Shown here: piece after piece, positions 1 through 7,900 of the stretch
Position numbering within the stretch: the stretch's first letter is position 1
How the letters are laid out: every line of letters begins with the position of its first letter
Origin: an uncultured Candidatus Poseidoniales archaeon
Lineage (GTDB): Archaea > Thermoplasmatota > Poseidoniia > Poseidoniales > Thalassarchaeaceae
Reading direction: 5' to 3'
Assembly (NCBI GenBank): GCA_902560445.1
Contig: CACELO010000006.1
Location: 1-55,770, forward strand
DNA: 55,770 bases
Notes under the pieces: generated by a model
Database searches by the model: none
What the model was told of the DNA's origin: nothing
The model's input: the letters and a program-made list of their open reading frames with translations, nothing else
Position numbers and translations under genes: made by a program

Positions 1-112
1 TAGGATCAATTGTTGTAAATGGATAATTTGCAATATCAACAGGTGTTTGGGTTAGAGCCGAGAATGTCGTTGATTTTCCAACGTTCGGTTTACCAACTAG
101 GCCTATTCTCAT
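1..112 (-). CDS. ychF: YchF/Obg-type GTPase, N-terminal fragment
   Basis: The first 37 codons of a gene that continues past the left edge. The reading begins at an ATG whose complement lies at 110-112 and contains the G1 loop GKPNVGKST directly after the first strand, then [10 protein letters not shown], the switch I stretch typical of the YchF/OLA1 subfamily of Obg GTPases. Family members bind ATP or GTP and associate with ribosomes. The very early P-loop (within about 15 residues) and the exact YPFTTI signature make the family call firm despite the truncation. No other domain can be seen here. Confidence 0.85.
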   Translation of the reverse strand, partial: MRIGLVGKPNVGKSTTFSALTQTPVDIANYPFTTIDP

Positions 113-180
113 GTCTTTCCCTTCCACTCAACAGAGGTGTTTGGCCCTCAACTTGACGGTGGTGGCTTGTAGTGATTTTC

Positions 181-1836
181 TTACAAATCAGTTGCTGAGC
201 CCTTCTCGTCTGATTCGCCCACTGGCACTACCATTGTGTCCATTCCTGCACCAGAAGCAAGAATTCTAGAGACACTTGTTGCAGATGCTAGGTTGTATAT
301 ATCTGATTCAATAGATGAGGAAACTTCAGTCTCTTCTCCGACAATCCTACCTCGGAATAGACCACTTACCATGTTTAGACTATGTAGAATCATTGCAACT
401 ACTGCGAAGTAAAAGATTACAGAAGCTGCCACTGAAAGCTCGTGAGATAGGGTAGATGGGTCTTCCACACTAGCATCCAACAGAGCCATATCAATAGCGC
501 TGGAAGTTAAATTGAGCATTAACCCGAGCAAAACTGCAGCGCCCATCAACCAAAACGCGGTTCGAGCACGGTCAGTAGACGCCAATTGCCGTCCGGTAAT
601 TGAAGGATAGAGAGTAATTACTGAACCAAGTGATAGCGGTACCAATACTGCCCATCGACTCATCTCTTCGATTGTCCAAGAGAGTCCAGAGATTGCATTA
701 GTTCCCGATACTGCATCGGTTTGAACAAATAGGGAGCCAACGAATACCGGAATCATGGCTAGCAATCCAAGATTAATCTCAGCCAAACCGAGAGCTCCAG
801 GAGAGGAGCTGTCCCGAATGGTTAGCATAGCATTTGCAACGAATGCAATTACCGGCACTGATGCAAGCGCCATTAGGAAGGTAACGATTACCGTTTCATT
901 GGTGGACATTGCCAACTCTCCAGCATCAAGACCGAATAAATCTGCAACTAGAGTTCCGTGGTTTGCCCCAAATGGATTCAGTGTGAATAAGCCACCTAGA
1001 AGTGTTGCACCAACAAGCGTTCTGGACCAAAGCGCATTTCCAGAACCAACACTAGATGCGTACAATACAACACCGGATAGTGAAAGGAAGAAGAAGCCGC
1101 TTCCCTGTAATCTGTACATCAACCACTGACCGTTTCCATCCTCGATTGCACCGGTTGAAATAACAGCGACAACATTGAATGATTCAGCCATCAACCCTAG
1201 CAGAATAAGCCATGCTGGCATCGGAATTGAGTCGGTACGACTAGCTACAGTGAGTAATTGATTGATGACGATGGCTGTCACTGCCAAAATGTGTATTCCT
1301 GTTCCAATAACCAAAACTTTGGCTCCGAGAATAACTGGATCGTGGGAGCCAATCAAAATAACGAATACCCCGCCGGAGTAAAGGAATGAGACCAAGGTTC
1401 CATTTCTTTCACTCGCAAGTCCTGTGCCCAATAGCTTGGGAAGAATGTGTAGGCCACAACCGATTAGTGCCATGCTTATTCCACCAAATGAGGTAACAGC
1501 CTTACCTGTGGCAGCTAATGTCTTTGCAGTTGGGTCGTATCCCCATGCACCAAGTGAATGAAGTGCGGTCGGGTCATGTGAGAGCCACATTCCCTCAAAG
1601 GTGAATAGAGCGCCGACCATCATCCATAGAACCGATTGCATAATCCATGCTCTTGCAGCAGAACCTGAACGACCTTCAACTAAGTCGATCCCCGGGCCTA
1701 GGGCTTTCTCAAGCATGAACATCCCCATAGTTCGTGCTACCTCGGAGAATATCCACAACCCTCTGTGGACTAGAATATAGAAGATTAGCGCAGAGAGCCA
1801 AAAGATGGCAAGAGTAGTTATAATCTCAGACATCAT
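181..1836 (-). CDS. Heme-copper oxidase subunit I-like membrane protein lacking canonical His ligands
   Basis: A protein of about 551 residues with roughly 12-14 hydrophobic segments. Several stretches read like heme-copper oxidase subunit I: GLHILPKLLG after helix 2 (compare GNYLLPLLIG), ALASVPVIAF in the helix 8 position, and TLYPSITGRQLAS after helix 10 (compare YWFPKxTGR). Yet the histidines that bind low-spin heme, high-spin heme and CuB are not visible where expected: the helix 2 site reads TSFGGISM, and the helix 10 site before LYPSITGR contains no histidine. The tail after the last helix (about 55 residues) is Ser/Glu rich. A GTG at 1842 is possible, but ATG at 1836 or 1833 sits better behind the GAGGTGA motif that overlaps the end of the preceding small gene. 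It is probably co-transcribed with that gene. It could be a degenerate oxidase subunit or a different quinone- or heme-linked membrane protein. Confidence 0.55.
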   Translation of the reverse strand: MMSEIITTLAIFWLSALIFYILVHRGLWIFSEVARTMGMFMLEKALGPGIDLVEGRSGSAARAWIMQSVLWMMVGALFTFEGMWLSHDPTALHSLGAWGYDPTAKTLAATGKAVTSFGGISMALIGCGLHILPKLLGTGLASERNGTLVSFLYSGGVFVILIGSHDPVILGAKVLVIGTGIHILAVTAIVINQLLTVASRTDSIPMPAWLILLGLMAESFNVVAVISTGAIEDGNGQWLMYRLQGSGFFFLSLSGVVLYASSVGSGNALWSRTLVGATLLGGLFTLNPFGANHGTLVADLFGLDAGELAMSTNETVIVTFLMALASVPVIAFVANAMLTIRDSSSPGALGLAEINLGLLAMIPVFVGSLFVQTDAVSGTNAISGLSWTIEEMSRWAVLVPLSLGSVITLYPSITGRQLASTDRARTAFWLMGAAVLLGLMLNLTSSAIDMALLDASVEDPSTLSHELSVAASVIFYFAVVAMILHSLNMVSGLFRGRIVGEETEVSSSIESDIYNLASATSVSRILASGAGMDTMVVPVGESDEKGSATDL

Positions 1837-1843
1837 AATCACC

Positions 1844-2101
1844 TCACTCGCGAGTTGCCTCCGTAATCATCGTCGCAACTATCGAGAACATTCCGAATAT
1901 TGCTCCGAGGATGAAGAACCAGATTCCTCCGGTCAGAGAACCGAAGGTCTCGAAATCAGAAAGAACAGGATAATCTTGTCCTGGATACAGAATACTGTAT
2001 ATCACCATGAAGATTAGAGAGGAGACCAACGCTCCAACAATTACCACCTTAGAAGCCGCAGGTTCGTTCTCGCCTTGTAGAAATCCGTCATCATTCTTCA
2101 T
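1844..2101 (-). CDS. Small two-helix membrane protein upstream of the oxidase-like gene
   Basis: An 85-residue protein with a polar N-terminus, a membrane segment at about residues 18-40 and a second at about 60-80. It ends a few bases before the start of the oxidase-like gene, and that gene's ribosome-binding motif GAGGTGA overlaps its last codons, so the two are almost certainly one operon. I do not recognise a family. Small two-helix accessory subunits are common next to oxidase subunit I genes, so a role as a small subunit of the same complex is a reasonable inference from context only. Confidence 0.6.
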   Translation of the reverse strand: MKNDDGFLQGENEPAASKVVIVGALVSSLIFMVIYSILYPGQDYPVLSDFETFGSLTGGIWFFILGAIFGMFSIVATMITEATRE

Positions 2102-2171
2102 TTAGACACCACTAGTCCACAACACTTCGTGGACAGGTGGACCACTGAAGATTCGCCCTTAAGCATTGGGC

Positions 2172-2188
2172 GAGGGACGTAGTCCCTC
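2172..2188. terminator. Perfect 7-bp hairpin with GTA triloop
   Basis: GAGGGAC-GTA-GTCCCTC forms a perfect 7-bp stem with a three-base loop. It lies just 3' of the stop of the RaSEA gene (minus strand) and upstream of the two-gene membrane operon. No T-run follows on the minus strand, so a role in transcript 3'-end formation or stability is an inference. Confidence 0.4.
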
Positions 2189-2191
2189 ACC

Positions 2192-3325
2192 TCAAGGAGC
2201 GCGCATTAGATCGACACGGTTGCCTCGCCTATCTCGACTATTACCGAGAGGGATGGGGAGACAGAGGTCAGAGGCTATCTCTGCTCTCCAAATCGCCTTG
2301 CATTCGCATTCTAATCCTTTGAATTCAGCTAGGTTTCGAGAAACCGAGTATCGTTCAATAGCAGCGACTACATGTTTGTCGCAAGAACCACAGTTATGGG
2401 CTCCGCGAATCTTTCCTCCTGCAGTTGGATGAACGATAATACGAGAGTCGTGTTCTGCCGTCTCTTCGTGAGTACGTTGAATCATTTCGATTAGAGACCA
2501 TAGCCATGGAGGACGATATTCTCGATTCCTGAACAACCGGTCGACAATTGTTCGATTCTGTATATTCATTGGATTTATCGAAACTTCATCTGAAAGTGGC
2601 GCGACATCAACAAGCCACTTCGATGTGTGATTCAATGCATCACCTTCACTCATGAATGGAGGCTTGAAAATCAGATAGGTTTTGACGCGAAGGTTGTTTC
2701 TTCGAAGATCTTCTACTGCCTTCCTCCATGTTTTTGTGGAGAACCCTTTGTTGACATGAAAACGAAGTACTGCGTCATCGTAGGCCTCAAGCCCAATGGC
2801 TACAGTACATCCAGGATGATGCTTAGCAAGGAACTCTAATTTCTCTGGCTTACACATGTGGGCTTGGGCTTCGACTACAAGGTGCAGCCCCATATCATGC
2901 GTCTCTTTCAGAACGTGCTGTTGCCATTCTACTGGATTCTCTTGGTCCTCAAAGAAGGTACCTGATGTGTATACCTTGACCATAGAGCATCCTTCGAAAT
3001 CATTAGTCTGATTTTTTGCATCCTCCCACTGAGCAAACAGGTCATCTGTAGTTATGTCATCGCGAACATCGTTGAAGTAGCCACAGAAAGTACAACCCGA
3101 TTTCCACCACCAAGCACAGCCACGAGTACGCAAGATTACCGTTGCTGCTTGACAGGGTGTTCCGTCTGGCATTCGCTCAGGCGTTACATAGACCGTCGCC
3201 GGCTTCTTTGCGTCCCAAGATTCGCGACGTGCAATAGACTCGGCGGTATTTTCTGGTGCTTTGACTAGATAGTGGATTTTCACCGCAGGTGAACCATCGC
3301 CTAGCATGCCGCAAGCCTGAGCCAT
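2192..3325 (-). CDS. raSEA: Archaeosine biosynthesis radical SAM protein RaSEA
   Basis: A radical SAM enzyme of about 377 residues. The 4Fe-4S cysteines sit in RGCAWWWKSGCTFCGYFND (CX7CX2C), the signature of RaSEA and its Elp3-like relatives. With ArcS (not seen here) RaSEA converts the preQ0-lysine intermediate at G15 of tRNA to archaeosine. Also consistent are GLEAYDD, a strongly conserved central barrel, and a cysteine-rich end (HNCGSCDKH, ECECKA) that may bind metal. An upstream in-frame ATG at 3436 would give 414 residues, but the extra stretch does not look conserved and would overlap the divergent acyltransferase; I prefer the ATG at 3325. The gene stands alone, divergent from the acyltransferase. 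Confidence 0.85.
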   Translation of the reverse strand: MAQACGMLGDGSPAVKIHYLVKAPENTAESIARRESWDAKKPATVYVTPERMPDGTPCQAATVILRTRGCAWWWKSGCTFCGYFNDVRDDITTDDLFAQWEDAKNQTNDFEGCSMVKVYTSGTFFEDQENPVEWQQHVLKETHDMGLHLVVEAQAHMCKPEKLEFLAKHHPGCTVAIGLEAYDDAVLRFHVNKGFSTKTWRKAVEDLRRNNLRVKTYLIFKPPFMSEGDALNHTSKWLVDVAPLSDEVSINPMNIQNRTIVDRLFRNREYRPPWLWSLIEMIQRTHEETAEHDSRIIVHPTAGGKIRGAHNCGSCDKHVVAAIERYSVSRNLAEFKGLECECKAIWRAEIASDLCLPIPLGNSRDRRGNRVDLMRAP

Positions 3326-3439
3326 GTTGTGTCGGCATTCAGTAATGTCTTGATTCTGCCGACAGGCCAAAATTGATGACTGACTCACCGAGAGCAAAGG
3401 CGGGGTGTGCACCTGAAGTCGTTTGAGGTTGTTCAAAAT

Positions 3440-4132
3440 GTGTTGACTTTTCTGATCATTCCATTCCTTGGAATTATTGTTGGAATTGCCTCTATCCCTG
3501 GTGTTTGGATGTTTCTTGAAACTAGGGCATACCTAGTTGACCAAGAAAATTGGTTGGAATTAGTCGGTACTGGTATTTCTCTAGGATTAGCTTGTGTGGT
3601 TTGGGGAATTACCCTAGTATTAATGTCGGGACTGCTAGGTGGATTATTCCGACCTCGGCTAGAGCCTGGCAGATACCCTCTTCGTTCATTTGTTACAATT
3701 CAATGGGCTTGGTCAATGGTATTCCACAGAGTTGCGATACTATTCTTGCCAATCTTAGTTCCTTCTTTTATCGGTACGATTTACTATCGCATGGCAGGTG
3801 CGAAGATTGGTGCCAGTTGTCAGATTAATTCCCCCCATCTAAATGATGCTGGATCAGTTGTCTTAGGGAATGGTGTAGTAATCGGAGGAAATGCAATCAT
3901 TAATGCCCATTTGGTAGAGAAAGGTGAGTTAGTTATGGCCCCCGTAAAAATAGGAAATGGTGCCCTAATTGGTGGAAACTCGACTGTTCAACCTGGATGT
4001 ACAGTCGGTGAAGGAGCTGTCGTTGCCAATAGGGCAGTTTTACCAAAATGGACTGATATCCCAGCCGGAGAAGTATGGGGTGGAGTACCAGCAAAATGCA
4101 TACGCCTAGCTGACGGAACTAAACCCGAATGA
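3440..4132 (+). CDS. Membrane-anchored left-handed beta-helix (hexapeptide) acyltransferase-like protein
   Basis: About 230 residues. The first 130 hold three or four hydrophobic segments. The rest is a run of hexapeptide repeats such as VVLGNGVVIGGNAII, VKIGNGALIGGNSTV and CTVGEGAVVANRAV, followed by the usual closing GEVWGGVPAKCI. This layout resembles the C-terminal acyltransferase-like part of Pls/PosA-type non-ribosomal peptide synthetases and other membrane-tethered beta-helix transferases. Substrate cannot be read from sequence; a cell-envelope or lipid role is inferred from the membrane anchor. A GTG at 3407 is also in frame, but GTG at 3440 is preceded by TTGAGGTTG at a good distance. 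The stop lies 4 bases from the end of the convergent coiled-coil gene. Confidence 0.7.
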   Translation: MLTFLIIPFLGIIVGIASIPGVWMFLETRAYLVDQENWLELVGTGISLGLACVVWGITLVLMSGLLGGLFRPRLEPGRYPLRSFVTIQWAWSMVFHRVAILFLPILVPSFIGTIYYRMAGAKIGASCQINSPHLNDAGSVVLGNGVVIGGNAIINAHLVEKGELVMAPVKIGNGALIGGNSTVQPGCTVGEGAVVANRAVLPKWTDIPAGEVWGGVPAKCIRLADGTKPE

Positions 4133-4136
4133 GAAA

Positions 4137-4772
4137 TCATTCGTCGTCAACTTCTTCCTGAGTTTCTTCGGCTGCTTCTTTGGCCATTTCTTCAGCCGCA
4201 TCTGCAGCCGCCTCGAGAGTTTCATCCATTCTCTCGCGGAATGTTGCCTGCTTGAGTTCCTGCTCGCGGATTGCTTCAATCGCTGTATCAATCATATCAT
4301 ATCGCGTCTGAATCGCTTGACTTAGGTCTTCGAATAGTCTCATATGCTGAGCATACCAATCATCTCTAGCAGTCAATTGTGCCTTGGCCACTCGTAGAGC
4401 CTCGTCAAGGTCTTCAGCGACCTCGAATACTCTACCTAAACGAGCTGATTCACGGCTGTACATCTCTTCCATTTTCTGCAGTTCGGGCTCGAGATGCTTT
4501 ACTCGTTGTGAATTCTTTGCGCCATCTAATTCGAGATCTCTGATGCGATTATCCTTGTCTGAAAGAAGTTCTTGAAGACCCTCCATCTCAATCTCTTTAT
4601 CGATCATCTGGCGCTCTAGAACGTCGATGGTTGCATCCTTTTCATCGGAGGTGTCTTTGAGGGCTGTATAACCAGCGTATAGTTTCTCGAGTCGGTCTTT
4701 CTCCTTAGTCAAATCTTCCTCCAATTGGCGGATTCGAAGATCGGGAGAATCATTGATTTCTTCATCGCTCAT
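4137..4772 (-). CDS. Acidic coiled-coil protein, function unknown
   Basis: A 211-residue, highly charged protein with no membrane segment. From about residue 10 to 130 it is an almost continuous heptad-like coiled coil, for example EEDLTKEKDRLEKLYAGY and MEEMYSRESARLG. A less regular helical stretch follows, and the Ala/Glu-rich tail ends in EEAEEMAKEAAEETQEEV-type sequence and DDE. No enzymatic motif is visible. Such proteins can be structural or scaffold elements; I do not recognise a named family. The gene lies between the acyltransferase (convergent) and the large helicase gene (same strand, 164 bases away), with no evident operon partner. Confidence 0.7.
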   Translation of the reverse strand: MSDEEINDSPDLRIRQLEEDLTKEKDRLEKLYAGYTALKDTSDEKDATIDVLERQMIDKEIEMEGLQELLSDKDNRIRDLELDGAKNSQRVKHLEPELQKMEEMYSRESARLGRVFEVAEDLDEALRVAKAQLTARDDWYAQHMRLFEDLSQAIQTRYDMIDTAIEAIREQELKQATFRERMDETLEAAADAAEEMAKEAAEETQEEVDDE

Positions 4773-4936
4773 CAGCGCACCTCATATCCCTCGAAACTCC
4801 GCCCTCCTTTAACTTCGGCGGATTGAATATCATCCTAGACCGCACTTAGAATATCCAAATTTGGGTTTGAAATATTAGGAAAATCATTCACAAAGCGCCG
4901 CAAATGGATACTTCCCTTCGCTCGCTTCGTACTCGG

Positions 4937-7900
4937 TCAAGCTTCTATGTTCACCTCCGCCTCGTCGACGGGTCCGCAGATTGGAATATCACCCATGCTG
5001 AACGGGCAGATAGCACAGATATGGGCTTGATTTAGTGAAAGAGGCTGGAAATCGGCCAATGGTAATTCTGTTGCGAGTTCCATTCGCGCCGCCTGAGCGA
5101 GGATATCGTCTATCTCGGCAAGGGCTTGCGCGAACATCTCGGCCGGATAAATTACTAAGCGGCCGGTTAGACCTATGAGAACCCCCGGTCGTTCGACCCT
5201 TCGACGCTGTCCCTCAGGGCGTGTCCCTTCCATCCGTTCCAAGGCTCGGTGGTAGAGCGCTAATTGCAAGCGATGGTGGCGTAACATCTCGGTTTCTGCT
5301 TGGTTCACAGGTTCGGTATTGTGGTTTCCGAGAGCATCGAGCAGCTGACATGAGCCCTCGAGGATACTCGCCGCCTGTTCGGTCTTCAGGTCGATTGGTC
5401 GAATCGAAGATGTTCCATCTTCGTGAGATGAACAGAGGACGAGGTCGATTGAACCGTCCATGTCTATGAGAGCGCTTTCAATCGTTGCTAGTCGCTCAAG
5501 TCCGTCTGGGGTCCAGCGGGTTCGAGCGATTTGTTCGAAGGCTACTTGGTTTGATATCGTGAATGGGTATTCGGTTCGCAGGCCTTCTACTCGCTCGCCG
5601 GCGATTTCTTCGGCGCGAGTGAGTCGGCCGACTATACCCTCTTCGATACGCTGCAGCATAGTTCTTACAACTTCGGTTGTCTGAGCTTCATCGACACCAC
5701 GCGGCAGAAGTTCATCGAAGACTTCGGTCATCAACTCCTGATCGAGAAGTCGGCTCGACATCGGATTCGACCAGGTTTCCGGTAGCGGCATGGATGGTTC
5801 GGCGCCCTTCGGGCCAGGATTCCCTATACCGACCTCGAGCATTCTGTGGACTAGCAATCCCAATTGAGGCGGCGAGGGAAGGCCACTCACAGCTGATTCT
5901 ACATGGGGCTCGTCCATGAGTCTGGCCGCCCGTGGGTCATTCTCATCCTCCTCGTCGATTTGACTCGAGGATGAAATCGCGTTGGGTTTGAGGCCACCTC
6001 GCGTCTCGAACCAATGCCTACGTGGACAGGTGTCAATCTTCGAGAGCTTGTGCGGCGCGAGACGAATTCGTGCGCCGGTCTCTGTCCGCATCATCAATTC
6101 GATCGGCGAAATTCTTGAGTCGTTTGCAGCTTTATCGAGTATGCTCTGTCGGAAGAGGGGTGAGTGGAGTACATTCTCGTTACCATCCTCACTGAGAAAA
6201 CAATCCGGATGATGATAAATCGCAATTCCATTCTTCTCGTGACTGGCTTCCTTCGCGCGCAGCCAACCATCCTCAACCAACTCGGCTGGGTTGAATATCC
6301 GGTCATCTCCTTCTCCCGAATCTAGAGGGTGTGGTAGGTCCGATTCGCCAGCGGCAAGCCATGGTGAATCCTCATGACTCTCGCCGCGGCGATGAGAGGC
6401 TTGTCGGAGCGATTCAAGCCACATTTGACCGAGCGTGGTTTCGGTCCCAGAGTACTTCCATTCGACTCGTAGTCCACCGTTTTCAAGCCATTCTGTATTC
6501 TCGGGCGACCCCACGATGATGAGGCGTTCTTCCACCCGAGTCGCAGCTACATAGAGGAGACGTCGTGCCTCGGCATTCTTGCGCTTTTGGGCGATGCGTC
6601 GTGAGTGCTTCCACATGGCGGACTGAGGGTATTCCTTACCGGGCCATGGTGCTGGGTGACCGGCGAAGAATTCTGGGTTGACGATAAGTCTATCTTGGTC
6701 CTCATTGGTCAGCGTCACCTGCTTCTTGCTGAACAAATCCGCTACGAAAACTACCTTCGCCTCCAGACCCTTCGCATTGTGAATTGACATCAGTTGGACT
6801 GCGTCACGCTCAGGGGTATTCTTGCCTTCGAGTGCGCGCCCGACCTGCTCGCGTAGGTCGCGGAGTCGGTCAGCGATGACGATTGGATCGCCACCAACCG
6901 AGTTGGATATCGAGCGGACCTCCTCTATGAACCGCTCAACATCTTGGATTGCTCCCTCGGTGCAGTGAGCGGTCAAAAGGTCGGATTGATCTATGGTCTC
7001 CTCGAGTAGGTCGAGAAGACGTCCGGCGGCGGATAAGTCGATCCAACGCTGGACGAGAGCCTGCTGCCGTGGGTTCGCCGCGTGGTCGAGTAGGCGCTCA
7101 AGCAGATTTTCGTTTCTGGACGCGGCGAGGAAAGACTCCAGGCTGGCGTCGCTCATTCCGATAAGTGATGTACGCGCGACCCAAGCCGCTGCGAAGCGGC
7201 TTGTCGGGCGCGCGATGAATTGGACTAAACCATCCAATTCTGCAACAACTGGCCGACGCATCAAGCCGCCCTCACGGTCGGCTTGAGCTGGAATATCATG
7301 GTCGCGCAGATGGCGGAGCAGTGCATCTCGAATTTTCGATCTGCTCGCCATCAGCACCATGATGTCGCTATATCTGACCGGTTCCTTTGCAGCGGGAATC
7401 ACCTCCCATTCTCCATCCTCGCGCATGACGCGAGTCGGGCGATGCTGCGTCAGAGCTTGTATTCGCTTTGCAATCATCATAGCCTGACGCTCGGATGAGT
7501 CCGGCTTACCCGGTCCAAATGGATCAATGTATGTGGTCAGTTCCGTAGGTGGATCCTCTCCTCCATCGTCTCGGACTGGACATATCCATTCGAGAGCGCC
7601 GCTGCGAGGTATCTTGTCTGGACTGGCTTGTAATCGCTGCGGCGTCGCATAGTAATCTGCATCTGGGAAGAAACGGTGACGTTCCGCGAACAGGTCTTCC
7701 CACCACTCATTCATCACCTTCAACAAATCGCCATCGGTGCGGTAATTCGTTGTCAGAGAAATCTCTCCTTCGCTTCGAGCCTGTACCTCTGCTGGACTCA
7801 GCGACGAGATCCCATCCGCAGTCTCGAAATGCACCCAATCGGTAAGATTACGTGAGTTAGCCGCCATTAATTTCGACGCGCGCACTATCTGTCTATTGTG

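Noticed and set aside
755-1129. Plus-strand open frame inside the oxidase-like gene
   Set aside because: It is antisense to conserved membrane segments and has no recognisable domain or start signal.
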